DNA of 64,000 nt from Rachycentron canadum. Taxonomy: Eukaryota > Chordata > Actinopteri > Carangiformes > Rachycentridae. How positions within the stretch are numbered: position 1 is the first letter of the stretch; the number at the start of each line of letters is the position of its first letter. The notes beneath the pieces are model-generated. The model saw only the letters and a program-made list of their open reading frames with translations. It searched no databases and was not told the DNA's origin. Location of the stretch: positions 6,785,706 through 6,849,705 of the forward strand of contig CM076671.1 in assembly GCA_038496675.1 (NCBI GenBank), read 5' to 3'. Of this stretch, positions 22,010 through 35,443 are shown piece after piece. The translations under genes and the position numbers were made by a program.

Positions 22010-25000
22010 GCTCAACTTCCCGGTTTTGTTCTCACCGCTTCCCTTCTTCTTTCTCTCTTTACTCATTTACTGTCTTTGCTCAATCCATTCTTCTTTTTAC
22101 CATGAATATTCATTTCAACCTTCCCTTGCAACAGGGAGGTGGTTTGGTCCAAAGACACCCGGGTGAATCCCTATGCATGTGCCTATTTTCTGTCTGTATG
22201 TGCTTCGTTTACAGTACAAACAGAGATGGATGAAAAAAAAACTGAATGTAGTGAAGTGAATGAGAGACAGACAGAGATAAAGAAAGGTGAAAGTCCAGTT
22301 CTGCAGGTGACTTATTGCCCAAAGTTGAACAAGCCATTTGAATAACAAAGACTGAAAGAGAAAAAGGTGAGAAGCTGATTGAAACTGGCTTTTTTCCCAT
22401 GAGGATTCAGGGAAAAGAGGTTGGACAAAACTGTTGCTGCCAGCAAAGATAACACGTGGAATGCAAAGGGAGAGAGAGGAATCCAGTGGGCCTTTAGCCT
22501 CCCCCCCTGTGTGAGGTCAATGAGCCCTGTAAAAAAAACCACTACTGATTTTGAAGTCCTTTCACCTGAGGAAAAGTCAAAAGAGCAGTGCTGGAATGTC
22601 TTTCACAATGTTAAACCATTGCATTTCCAATAGATTCGTAGCTTAAAGAGGTGCTTGGCCAAGTGCCTGCACCTCTCATACAGTGGTTAAAGGATTAATA
22701 AACATTAATCATCCTGAGAAAAACACAAAAATACCATGTGAGACCCAATTTGTGCTGAGTGCTCTCAGCGTTAGGTGAGATTTAGGTTTCAGGTCCAAAC
22801 TTGGGCAAAGTTCAGCTGCTTCTAAATCCAGAAACGGATACAAACACGTATTTAATTGGTATCGCTGATAGACGAACAGGAACAGGAGAACAAAAGGTTT
22901 GTAGTGACAACTGGGAGCAGAACTCTAAATCAAAGCCACAAAGGTTAAGTGAGAGGGGTTCGATGACTGATTGAGCCAGACAATGCCCCAGAAATGGACC
23001 ATTTCCTTTAACACACAATGTGATTTCTCGGACTGGGGCAGAATAACTGAAACAACAGGCTCTTCTGACGCAGCTTTATGAGTCTCAACTGGCTCACAAT
23101 GTCATCTCACATCTATGGTGGCCACCTTAGCCACACCAAAGGGCACTCATGACCCTGAGGTCCCATATGAAACCAGGGAGTGCTCTTCCTGTTCATGGAC
23201 ATTTGGGAGGAGGAGGGAGGAGGAATTGTCCTTGTTGGCAGGCTGCTGGGGGTTGTTGGATGTGTTTGTAGTAAACTTCAAACTGTTTATAGTCACTAGA
23301 GCATGCAGGGAGGAAGGGAGGGCACTGATGCAAAGATGAAGAAAGAAGAGTGGAGGAAAATGGGGGAGGGAGTAAAATAGCAGGGGAGGAGAAAATAGCA
23401 AAAGCTACAAATGAAAGAGTAAAATGAAAAAAACAGAAGAAGAGTTCATTCTCAGTTTTAGTTGTACAGCGAGTGAAGCTCATTTTGCTGCTGTTTTTCA
23501 CAGGACTAGAGGACCAACCAATGCAGTCGAGCCAGGAGTGTATTGAATTTACTTTGTTCCAATTATACTCAGGAAAATGAAATGAATCCAGCAGAAAGAC
23601 GATGGTGATATAGGACACAGAGAATAACGGCTGAGAAAAACCCTTCAGGGGACAGTTCAAGCCAAAAGAAATTGAAACCTATTTTTCCTCTTACCCAGAG
23701 TGCTGTATACCCACTCAGATAATAACTGTAGTTCACCACAACATAATAGGACTGAAAGAAATTGGTCTGTGGTGCACTAACTCACAATCATCTGATGAGA
23801 CTCATTGACTTTCTAACTAACAACATGTGTTTCACCGCACATCATCTCAGCTGCTATTTATTTGTGCATATACTTCCAGTGGCTGTCTCTTTATCTTCAC
23901 AACAATATATGACCACATCCTCCATTCAAACACAATGTGCAGACACACACTGAGAAGCTCTATTCACATCTGATTTGCAGGATTTGTACTTGAGCATGTT
24001 TACATCTTTGGGATATTGACCTCCCATGTGGCAGTGGTCTCACTCTTGAATCAATAAAACCAAAACAGCAAACTGTGATTGAGCCAAAGTAGCTCTCTCA
24101 GAGTTTTTAATGTGGCTTATACGGGCCTCAGCGCCGTAATCAATGGAGTATAGGTTCTTGTTTGACACCAAACAATGCTCTGAAATACATAAACAGTCTA
24201 TGACCTGAAGAAGTAAAACGTGGCCTTTGGAATGTCACTGTAGTACAAGGAGTAATAGTAATATTATTAGGGAAAACACTTCAGTAGCTACTCACATAGT
24301 AGGAAAACTCTTATTTAATTGCCATACATGTACTTAAGCAAATAGAAAAGGACACAGCCATGCAAATATGAGGCTTTGAAATATGTCTACGTCCATTATA
24401 ATTAGGATTGGACAGTCAGACAGTGTTTTTTGTAATTCAGTTAATTAAATCAACCCTTGCTAGAAGACATAATATTTAATATATCTGTCTGTTGTGTTGT
24501 TAGCTATATTATAAAAAACCTTTTCATATGTTTTTTTTATTTCATTACAAAGCTGAAACTGATCATACATTCTGGCTGCAAGAGACTAAGGTGAATGTAC
24601 AATCAAATTTTCTTTGGCCAGTGCAAATATATCTATATAAAGGTGCAGTGTAAATGTTTCACTCCCCTGCAGGTTGCCCTTGTAGTACTCGAACTGTCAT
24701 GAACTTTGGACCATGTGTGACGCAGAGGCATTTTAAAATGTTTAATAATCAATCCAAAAGCGCCCGTGTGTCATAACCGTTTCTACTTGACGGAAGTCGA
24801 GCACTGATTGACAGAAGAGAGACAGACATGGAGGCTAAAGATAAGTCTGCATCGATGCAAATACATATATGATGATTTCAACACCACTGAGATTACATAT
24901 ATTAACTGTCTGAAGTTATTTTGGCAGTTATATAAATGTATGTTTACTGAAACTGCTGGGATATCACAATAGTGCCACAAAATTACTATTAAAACAAACA

Positions 25001-27300
25001 TTTAGCTCATTTTTGGTCAACTGAACTCTGTTATATGTCTGAGACACTCACATCTGGACTTGAAAGAATGCACCCCTTAAAATGATCCTGACACATCACA
25101 TCACACTGTTACAAGCTGAGCCTAAATCTGGATATGCATAAGCATGAACTACATACATATATCATTTCAAAAATTAGTGGTACCAAAATGTTGTGCCGCT
25201 TCATGGACTATATTCTTCAAAGATCCAGACAGTCAGTGGGCTGAAAGCAGGATTGTTGGCTGTTGAACTGCATTGTACTTTTCTGTGTTGGTAGATATGT
25301 CACAAGTCAAACAAATCAATCGTGATACATGACATGTGATTGACTCATACATTCATGCCCCTGGCATATTGCTTGGGACAGTTCACGTGGGGAGAAAATT
25401 TGCCTTGTTAAGTCATTCCTCCTCCTCCAGAGGAGCCTGCACTGACAAAGAGCTGTTGTCTCCATCAGCAGCCTACTGATCCTGTAACTTTGGCTACTAA
25501 AGTAACAACTGATTCTTATTCATACTCTGATTCCCTTACCTCAGAGAGGCAAGGGAAGAAAGGGCACATGGGAAATAGGTCAATAAGTGTTAAATTCAAT
25601 TCAGCATTTAGTTTAGGGTTGGGCATGAGTTGCTGCTTGTTCATGAGTGAGGATAAAATGGAGCTTGAGATTGTCAGATGAATTGGTGCACCATCAGTAG
25701 TCACGTCCTCCTGTCCTCCTAAGAGTTTTTCCAGGCTTGTGAAATAGACGGTAGCCTTTTCTTTGCTCAAATGATTTTTCCAGCTGAAAACTGTGCACAA
25801 AACAAGTTCTCAAAAAGATGAAAGCATAACCTGCCTTTCATGAGGATGAAAACATCCACGGACTTACTGAACTTTACAGCCACTCTTATATAAAACTAAT
25901 GACTGTCTCATGTTTTACTATGGCATCAAACCAAACATTGAAAAATTTAAAATGAATTAATTTGAAAATGTCAAAACAGTAGACTTTTTCCAGATGTGTT
26001 TCTCTGAAGATAAAGCTGCTAAACACAAACTGCTGGAGCAACGCTGTCTTAATGCAATTGCTGCCCTAAATTTTGAAGCATTGGCTCCACACCTCCAATT
26101 CCCATGATAATGTCTCTCTGACGCACACTGCTGTTATTGCCAGACACATGCTCAATGCTGGCAGTGCTAATGCCATCACCAGTGCGTCTTCAGTACGTCT
26201 GTTTTAGTATAAAGCAAACCAACAAACCAGGAATAGTTGCTTCGGTTCGAGAGCAAAGAGCCTTTAACGTGTCAGTAACTCTGCCCAAACATTTTCTCCA
26301 ATAGGAGCTCAGAGCTCCTGAAAGGAGACTTCACACGCCTGGTTTAAATTCCCAACTTAGGTGTTTGTCTCAAGCCTGAAAAAAGGACAAGAAGTGGAAT
26401 TTTTCTACCAACTCTTTCAGCCCAGGATATCGCTCAATTCACCACCAGTGGTCTCAAACGTAAACCTTTAGTGATATTTTGGTGCTTTAGGCCCAGATGA
26501 CTTTTAGTAGAACAGTACAGGACCTAAGCTCTATAGTCTCAAAGATCTCTCTTCTACAACGAAAAATCACAGATGAAGAAGGAAAAGACAGCATCGATAT
26601 CAGAAGTGTGACTCCATCAAACGCAGTCTTCACACTTATCTGCTGGTGGGGATATTTGTGTCAAGGTCCAACATCCTTCTCCTGTAAACAAAGATAAAAG
26701 TGAAGACAGAAAGAGAAAACAGTACACTTCAGCCCAGGCTGGTACTGATAGAGACAGGAAAGTTAAAAAAAAAAAAATTGCTTTCATTTTGAGCTGCCTT
26801 TCTTCTTCTATCTACTAAAAGCAGAGGTCAGATAAAGGAACTGAATGTGATGTTACTTAGCCTTTCTGACATCCATCTTCATTTATGTCAGAAATAGACA
26901 ACCTGTTTACCACAAGATTTCAATCACTTATAACTAACGCATAGCTATTCATCAGAAGGCTGTAGTTACTGAAACGAGACAAAAATAGAGACAAGCAAAA
27001 TGTGAACAATTAAAAGAGAATATTTAATAAAATGATAAAATGAATATTGCAATTAAAAAGGCAATGAAAATTTATTCCAAGGTGAAATAAAGTTCCTAAA
27101 AGAAAAAGAAATTATTACCTTGACTGTCACTATAAATAAACACCTTTCCTTATTTGGGAACCATCCATTTATGAAATTTATGAATTAAAAGCATTTGCAA
27201 AAGACAAGATGTTAAACACACCAAATAGAGACCCTCTTGTGATAGGAATCACACCAGCACATAAACGTCTGCCAAACATTCATATGTGGCTGATAATTAA
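22010..27300. other. atp1a1 upstream intergenic region
   Basis: No gene found. It shows GA-rich sequence (about 23200-23420) and otherwise AT-rich unique-looking DNA. The short open frames lack splice context or family similarity. Confidence 0.55.
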
Positions 27301-27319
27301 GGTACATGACAATCAGGTC

Positions 27320-28080
27320 AGACAATGCAACAGAGGAGAAGAGAGAGACACAAGAGAAAAAGAAAGCGCTGCTATTTATAGGTCCAAACATTTGCCTGAA
27401 ACTTCGTTCCTCCCAGACCAACATGCATCACAGAGGGAGCAGGCAGAGTTTCAGAAATTCTGCAGAATTAACAAAGAGAAGCCAAATCAGCATCGTCATC
27501 AACAAGAGATATGACTGATGAATCAATCGAGGCTACAACAACATAACAGCATTTCTGTCAGGGAGGAAATGCTCAGTGGTTTGGTTTAACTGCTTTGCAA
27601 GCTGTTGGATCACATTCCTTGTTTGAACTAGAAGCACACTCACAATCGCACAAGCCTCTCCCAAGGCCAAAATTAAACAACATAGACCTGGCTTCAGAGA
27701 AAAATAATTCAGATTCAAAGCGTCTGGATCTGCCCCAAAACTTAATGGGCTCTTCATTGGCCCACAGCCAGTCACTCCACCAAGTTCGGTGCAAATTGGT
27801 TCAGCATTTTTTGTGTCATGAAGAGATGCGTGTGAAAACACAACCTTCTTGTTGGCGGTACTAAACACCAGCGGAGAGTGAAGTGGATTTGACTTCTTCA
27901 GTCTCAATCCCTGTCATAATGACAGGGATCGAGTAATCTCTGAGAGACCTATGCATCCCTCATTCAGACCACACACACTCTCTCTCTCACACACATACAG
28001 ACTGTGTACATCCCTCTAATCTGGCTAAGGATTACAGGATTGCAATTAGAGGACTCAGAGAGAGAGAAAGACCAGGTGAG
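27320..28080. repeat. Paralogous block B, copy 1 (upstream of atp1a1)
   Basis: Matches 34690-35085 in the same orientation. The strongest part is about 27905-27970, which differs from its counterpart (about 34925-34990) at only a few positions. A second strong part near 28005-28050 carries the shared string ATCTGGCTAAGGATTACAG. The block lies about 6 kb upstream of the atp1a1 promoter. Limits are by eye. Confidence 0.75.
27907..27929. promoter_or_regulatory. 23-bp near-perfect palindrome in conserved block B
   Basis: ATCCCTGTCAT and ATGACAGGGAT flank a single A, giving 11-bp arms. The counterpart near 34925-34947 keeps the right arm and a shortened stem. It sits at the left edge of the best-conserved segment shared by the two copies. 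A role as a protein-binding site is inferred. Confidence 0.35.
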
Positions 28081-31000
28081 AGATGCATTTTTATAATTCT
28101 GATTGTCAATATTTCTGTCAACTGTCAATTTTTGAGGATTTGGCCTTTAAAAGGGCAGAAGAATCAAGTTTTAAATATGGTCAAATACAAATATTATCTG
28201 CCTTTTAACACAAAAGGTCTTCAAGTTTTCACGATTCCTGCATGCGCAGCATTCATGACACGAGGCTTTCATCAGTATCTTTCATAATGTCATACTCATT
28301 ACACTCACATGAACAGTCTACAGGCTTCAACATGTTCTTGCCTTTCATTTTTTTTATTTTCAAGCTTACCTTGATCTTCATATTGATGCTCATCCTGTTG
28401 GCAAATAAACAGCTTTGTCTGCCAGTGTTAATTATAACTCTGGAATATCTGACTCTTTGCTAAACAGATGTATGATACACCTGTCCTGGAAAACCCATGA
28501 TATAGCACTGTGATGTCTTCATTATATGAATAACTGAATGGCAAGAGTGAGGGATCACTTATTCAGGAGTGAATATGAGACTTTATGCTTTCCTATTCTT
28601 TCGAATGCATTAGCTGAGGACAGCGAGACAGAAAACTAGTAAAAGCATGAATGAGAGGATAAAGAAAGAAAGAGTCACTGTAGGCACATTCAGCCTGGCT
28701 GGTCCAAAATCCTGGCAACAGCAACAAAGAGCCACTGTCTGTGTCTCACTCATGCACGCATACTTCACTGTGTAAACCAGAGCATGGACGTGATTGAGTC
28801 TGCTGACAGACAAACACCAGAATGACCAACAAAAGTGAATAATTTGTGTGTGTGTGAGAATTGCTGCTTCTTCTTCTTCGGCGTAATAAATGTCTGGACG
28901 ATTCTCAAAAGACAGAAAAATCATGTTGAACTCAGGCCAGAGGTCACTCTCACCTGCACCCCAGCACCGGCAACGCAACATCTGCCACCGACAGGCAAAG
29001 TGGAGCCCACTGTAGGCAGTGAATGTTACAGCTGCAGTGTTTTTAGCCACAGTAATGACAATGTCTTTATTTGTTTATCTTTATCAGTCTGTTATTTGGT
29101 CAGCCAGTTCTTCACTTTGGTCCAGACTGAAGTATCTATTTATATAACAGTCTGATTGACTTGCTATAGACATTTACTGTATTACTGAATACATGTAAAG
29201 CTATGTGGAAGAAGGATTTTAAATGTTTCCAAATGTTCTGATAAAATAAAATGAACTGTGTTTTTAAAAAAAAAGCCAGAGAAACTGGCTGGCATGTCCA
29301 CACACTCATGATTTAGTGATACAGAAATCAATTACACACTTCCCCATCTGTCTGGGTGGGAGTCAGACTGGGGTCATAAGATTAAGATGTTCATGTGAGT
29401 GAATGTGTTGAAATGACCATCAAATATTGCAATCTCTTCGAGAGTCATGACCTCAGTCTACCGATAAGACAAAGGTGTTGCTTCATTGTCAGTGCTTGGA
29501 ATTTTTTTTTTATCATCAAAAAAAAAAAAAAAAAGTCAACATCCACAGCTCAAACTTCTTTCAGATACTGAATACTGACTACTTTATACAGTAGGCTGTC
29601 ATTATGACTTGCCATAATTGTAAACATGCTGCTACTCATTCATTTCTGGTTGCACCTACCAAAACAAAATGACATATAATTGTCATCTTAAAACCAAGAT
29701 TATGTTTATGCCAGCTGTGTTATGAAAAGGGTTCTGCCTGAAGCTGAAAACGGCCACAAATATGTATATCCAAAGTTTAGTGCTAAGAAAACAACAACAA
29801 ATTAGAAAGAAAAAGAAAATTACAACATGAAATTGAGCTAAACAAAAACCCAAAGGCAGAATGCCACAACTTGCCTGTTTCACCAAGTTCATAAAATAAA
29901 CTGCAACCAGAAGAAGTACGTTTTGTGAAAAATGTGAGACACAAGCATGTTTAGAAATATAAAATGACTTATCAATGTGTTACTTCACCCCCCCCCCCAG
30001 CCATAGTTGTGCAGTGTTACTTTGAGTCAGAGCTGTGGTACATTGCATATATTGAGGGAGGTTCTCAGAATAAACGCCCTGTTGGTAACTGCCAATACAA
30101 ACCAAAGCCTTCTCACTTCCCTAACAGAAGCAGCAGTCGAAACCCCCCCACCCCCCCATTAACTGGGTCAAAGGTCACTTGGTTTGTGGTAAGTAACTCA
30201 GGGGCGTGGATAAATAGAAAGGGAAATATAAAGGGGAGATTGAAAGAGAGATACATCAGAGCAGAATGACCAACATTAGGAAATCGTTGAAAATGAATCC
30301 AAAGAATCCTTGAAAAGTTTGGAACCTTGACTGGAGTTCAAAATAATTGTTGGACAGTGTGTTTGAATGACGTTTTACTGCACAGCTCCAGTTTTTAATT
30401 ACTAAGCCACTAGTACTACCCTGCTTGCTGAAGGGTAAACGACTCGTGTATTCAACTAAATGTAATGAAGTGAATTAAGCTAAAAGAGGAAAAGTCCAGG
30501 ACATATAAAGAGAAAGTGGTGCAAGTCTTTACAAATATATGTGCTTCACTTGGGTATTTGAAAACCTTTCTGACACTAATAGCTTTGCTACAGGCAGTAG
30601 CTTTCTCACCTTCTTGTTCACCTCTGGATAAGGAGAGGGTAACAAGGTAAGAGCAGAGGAGACAGAAGAGAGACTAGTGGAAGTAGGAGAGGGAGGAGTT
30701 TAACAGAGAGGAGGAGGAGGAGTCTCCTCACATGACAGTAGTGGCATGTCTGCTTGTCCTTGAAAAGGACACCGGCATCTCAAAACAAATGATTTCTTTG
30801 TCTTTCTATCTGTCTGCACCTCCCTCACTTTCTCCTTCCTGTGTCCTAATCTTTCTTGTCGTCTTTCTGTCTCTCCACAGGCGTCTCTTTTCACTTTAGC
30901 AAACTTTTTGTTCAACTTTTTACTTTCAACCATTGTGACATAAGGATCTTTCCACTTCTCTGCATTTCAGCTTTAACAGGATGGAGATGAGTGACTTCAG

Positions 31001-32040
31001 CATTATGCAACACCACTGAGAGTACACACACACACTCACAGCTTTGCCGTGCTTTGGAGTTTTTCGCTTTGAATTTTACAGCTGTTAATGTCTCATCTGA
31101 GTTCATTTACACACACATACCTGTACCCTCCCCCCACATTCCCTCTTCCTCCTCATTATCATAACCATCCTGACACACACCTACACACACCACACACCCA
31201 CACAGAATTTCTTTGCTGACTCCCCACCCCCCGTGAAGACTTTCCCCTGGGGCCCTCACAACCTTCCCTCATGGAAAACTACCAGTGCACACACACAGCG
31301 ACAACCGTTTTAACAGTGGGCAGCAGGTTCATGGGAAAAGTGAGACAGAGAGTGTGTTCTTGTGTGTATGTGTGAATTAGCAAGTGAGATACATGATGAA
31401 AGAGTGAGTTGATGGTATCTATAAAATCTGATGAAAACTAACTCATTAGTTCTCAGTCTGCCCCACTCTTCTGCCCACACAGACACGTGACAACATCAAT
31501 ATTTAGACTCCCAACAGCCATGAAAGGCTGACTGACACAGGACACAGACCCTCTTCTGTCATTGTACAAGCCACAGAGAGGGAGGAGGAGACGTAGCCTG
31601 TCTCCTCCAAAGCAACACCACCTCCTGATGGACTAAACCTCCATTGACCTGACTAGGGCAGGTGCTTCACTACTCTAAATAGCTATTCACATCTATTTCC
31701 TTTTTCACTTAACATTGCTTCTTTTTGAGATCAAGTAAAGTTCAGTTTTTGTCTTCTATGATTTTTGTTTTTGCCATCCCTTCTTCTCTTTTCTAACTTA
31801 ATCCAAAGCACAAAAAGGTGCCTTGAACTGTTGCTGCTCAATGTGTCTCAACAAGCCTACATGGCAGTTCATCAAAGTAAATACTAACAAAGCATCGGGA
31901 AAAACCACTAACAACAGCTCTCACACTATAATGAGATGATATGATAGATGATGACGGACAATATTCTCTCTAAATTATAATTTTACAGGTAAACACAGGC
32001 AAATCACCAGGATATTAGTGGCAGCAGAGCACAAACTTAC
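28081..32040. other. Intergenic region between block B copy 1 and the assembly gap
   Basis: No coding exon recognised. It includes poly-A and poly-C tracts near 29520-29535 and 29988-29999, GA/CT-rich sequence near 30640-30720 and CA-rich sequence at 31090-31200. Confidence 0.5.
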
Positions 32041-32049
32041 TTCAATCAC

Positions 32050-32481
32050 TATATATATATATATATATATGTCTCTTATACANNNNNNNNNNNNNNNNNN
32101 NNNNNNNNNNNNNNNNNNNNNNNNNNNNNNNNNNNNNNNNNNNNNNNNNNNNNNNNNNNNNNNNNNNNNNNNNNNNNNNNNNNNNNNNNNNNNNNNNNNN
32201 NNNNNNNNNNNNNNNNNNNNNNNNNNNNNNNNNNNNNNNNNNNNNNNNNNNNNNNNNNNNNNNNNNNNNNNNNNNNNNNNNNNNNNNNNNNNNNNNNNNN
32301 NNNNNNNNNNNNNNNNNNNNNNNNNNNNNNNNNNNNNNNNNNNNNNNNNNNNNNNNNNNNNNNNNNNNNNNNNNNNNNNNNNNNNNNNNNNNNNNNNNNN
32401 NNNNNNNNNNNNNNNNNNNNNNNNNNNNNNNNNNNNNNNNNNNNNNNNNNNNNNNNNNNNNNNNNNNNNNNNNNNNNNNNN

Positions 32482-32519
<38 letters not shown>
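32050..32519. repeat. AT microsatellite with embedded assembly gap
   Basis: (AT)n at 32050-32070 and (TA)n at 32482-32519 flank an unresolved run of N at 32083-32481. Predicted frames crossing the gap are meaningless. Confidence 0.95.
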
Positions 32520-32520
<1 letters not shown>

Positions 32521-32824
32521 TTTGACAGTAAACATGTGAAAACATGTAAACAAGAACAGCTTTATTGGACGTTCAGCTGCATTCACATGCTGTGTGTGAG
32601 AGGACAGAGAGTACGAGAGAAGGAAAGAAATAAAGACCTGATAAAAGGGAGAATGCAAATACAGCCTGATGACAACACGAATATGCAAACTGACATTTAG
32701 GGACTTTTATAACAGGCTTTGGCTACTTTCCATTGAAAGTAGTGGTTTAAAGCAGTCGTACAACACTTTTCCTCAATTAACCATGTGCAGTGCAGCTATA
32801 TACAAAGTTATGATCTAGTCTTGT

Positions 32825-34030
32825 TTCTCTACCCTTCCATCCTTTTGTTTGCTGACCCTTGCTGTCTGTCTTACACTAGCTCCCTCTGCTGTAAAAGGTC
32901 ACCTATGAGGGTGGAAGGAGAAAGCCTGAGATAGCTGGTTAAAGCATGAAACTGCATGCAACATGCTTGGGCCAGTGTTCTCCAAGTGTGTGTAAAGCTG
33001 GATATCTAGGTTGGTATGATGGGATACTGTACATACACACACACATATGAGAGGGGTTCAGGGAGAAGGATGATAATGATCAGAGTAAGCATGTTTTTAT
33101 GTTTGTTGGATTCATCGTCTAATTAGATGCAAATCAATGTCTGATTTTGGCTTTTTCAAGAGGTTATTCAAGCCATGCATGATGCATTATGAATGCATTT
33201 GAAATCTGTATTGGCATTGAGCAACATCTATGCTTATATTTATGACACGAAGTAAAAACATAGCTTAAAGACAAGTCAAAAGAGGGGGTGTAACAAGATG
33301 GGAGACAGCTCTTGCCCTTTCACTTTGCACTCATCCCTCATGCTGCCTCCAGAAATTAGAGCGGACTGGACAATGTGTGCATGATATTTTCTGAATTTAG
33401 AGCAAATGCTGCCATAACTGTCTTGATAATGCCATTAAGACATCCCTGCAGGACACAAAGGTTGTGGCATTTTTTTGTTTTGCTGTTGCTCATCAGATGA
33501 TGATACCATTCTTGAGGCCTCTATAATCTGCCTGAGAAGAAGAGGAGCATCTGACACTGACCTGGCCCTGTGGCACAAACAATCAAATAAAACTGCATCA
33601 TAAGTCAAGGTTACATTTTCTACATTTCATTTTTCAGCCTTCAACACTGTGGATATTTTAGAGAAGGTAAAAAACAATCACAAGGCTGGAATAATGTTTT
33701 CCACTTTTGAGTGAAATTGTGAACCTCACTGAGCCCTGTGTTAAAAATAATTAGTAGTTTTGGGCCACACACGCTGTAAAAATGATTTTAGTTGAGCAAC
33801 TTTATCAAAAATTCATATTTTTTTAATATTTAGTTTGAAATGTTTTTGTGTCTGATTGTGAAACTTTATTCACCACTGATGAGCAATGGGATGTTTCACA
33901 ATCAGTGCTGTGGGAATCAGACTGACACAGATTCTGCTCAGGGCCAAAGTTAAGGGCTCAAATCCCACTGCCCCTCCCATAATCCACTCGCTGGTGTGCA
34001 TGTGGAGACGTAGTTGGGGCAGCGGCAACA
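32825..34030. repeat. Paralogous block A, copy 2 (remnant of a duplicated atp1a1 3' region)
   Basis: Collinear same-strand matches to 6465-8670, including 34 identical bases (32858-32891) and well-kept segments at about 33380-33460 and 33848-33990. The position matching the last atp1a1 exon (WVEQETYY) falls in 33080-33320, where no such coding sequence survives. This copy therefore appears to have lost its exon. Confidence 0.75.
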
Positions 34031-34689
34031 GACACATGCATACACATGAAGTATCTTGCGTGATAAACTTCCACATACTTGTCAAACAACTTCTACCAGA
34101 CTCTTCACCAAACAACCTCGCCTCTGTTCTCTGTACAAATATAAGATAATATAATATTACATACATATGATGGCTGGAACAACACATCAGCAAAGGTCGT
34201 GTAACACAGCATAAATCCATTACATCTTTGGCTTCTTTACTTCAACAAGTTTAATAATACTATAATCTAGTAATAAACTATTTATCTCAGTTAAACTTTA
34301 TAGCTTTGCTTCAGGCTCCTGATAATCACAGGAACAGTGAAGTGAAGCTTTCAACCTGAGCCACAAACTGTTTGGTTCCACATGTTTGCAGTTTTGCAAA
34401 ATGCTTTTGTCGTGCCAGTGAGAGAAAATTCTTCAAATGAACACGAAGTAGGTTAAAAGGTCAATGCAATTTAGACAAAAAAAGAATGTATTTCATAAGT
34501 GTACACAAGACAGATGCCAAAAAGCGAATTCATACTTTCATCTCAAGTAGGGTAGACTGTTGCAAATGCACTTACTGAAAGAGGACTGAGGCACTTCTGT
34601 TGTACTAGAAAGGACATTTATATTTATATTGATGGATAATAAGTATACAAGAATCATGGATGGTGACAACCATTTCAGACTAAGCAGGA

Positions 34690-35085
34690 GAGATGAAGAG
34701 AGAGACACAAAAGAGCATTAGACAGTGAATAGGTATATTCAACAGCCAAATCTGCAAACAATATGATAAATCAAATTCTATCAAACTAGGCTGCAACAGC
34801 AAACATCACAGCATCTCTGTCTTAAAATGCTGCATGGTTTGGTTTAGTTGCGTTACAAGTTGCTGGATCACATTACTCATTTGAATAAATGTCGGCAGAG
34901 AGTAAATTGGATTTGGAGTTTCAACCCCTGTGATGATGACAGGGATCGAGTAATCTCTGAGAGATCTATGCATCCCTCATTCAGACCATGCACATACACA
35001 AACACAAACAGAGACCCTGCACATCCCTCTAATCTGGCTAAGGATTACAGCTGCAATTAGAGGAATGATGATGAGGGATGAAGGG
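34690..35085. repeat. Paralogous block B, copy 2
   Basis: Matches 27320-28080. It lies only about 0.7 kb from block A copy 2, whereas the two blocks are about 18.7 kb apart in copy 1, where the atp1a1 gene sits between them. Confidence 0.75.
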
Positions 35086-35430
35086 AGGAAGAGAAAGAGA
35101 AAAAAAAAACCCCACGCAAACAGCTGTTGGCTATAAATTACAAAAGGTGAGTAAAATGGCATTGTTTCAGGCATAGATATATAATTATTTTGTTACAATC
35201 CTGAACTATCTCACCTCTACTGTTTCATTTAGGGTATCTGTCTGTATTCCTACTGGATCTCACTTCCTCCGTGCCTACATGTTGTGTCTGTTGTGCAGAT
35301 AAACACAACACAGCATTTTTGCCAGTTGTTGTTTTAAATTTGATAGCAGAGGAAGCATAGTGTATTTTCAATACAGAACAATCCAGATTAGTGACACACA
35401 CACATACACACACTTTTGACATAGGCCAAT

Positions 35431-35443
35431 GTTGCCTAGCAAC
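35431..35443. promoter_or_regulatory. X-box (RFX-type) motif
   Basis: GTTGCCTAGCAAC, a full inverted-repeat X-box with a one-base spacer, a few hundred bases past block B copy 2. A related motif, GTTGCCATGACAAC, lies at 37262-37275, and ATTGCCATGGTTAC (minus strand) at 39697-39710. Confidence 0.4.

Noticed and set aside
28610..29050. A 146-codon minus-strand frame
   Set aside because: No family resemblance, no supporting splice sites or promoter, and it lies in gene-poor DNA. Treated as chance.
31975..32688. Long open frames over the AT repeat
   Set aside because: They cross 399 unresolved N bases and consist of I/Y repeats from the AT microsatellite.
34040..34690. Possible surviving atp1a exons in the gap between block A and block B of the ghost copy
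   Set aside because: I looked for DKTGT, TGES, CIDLGTD and ETYY coding sequences on both strands and found none.
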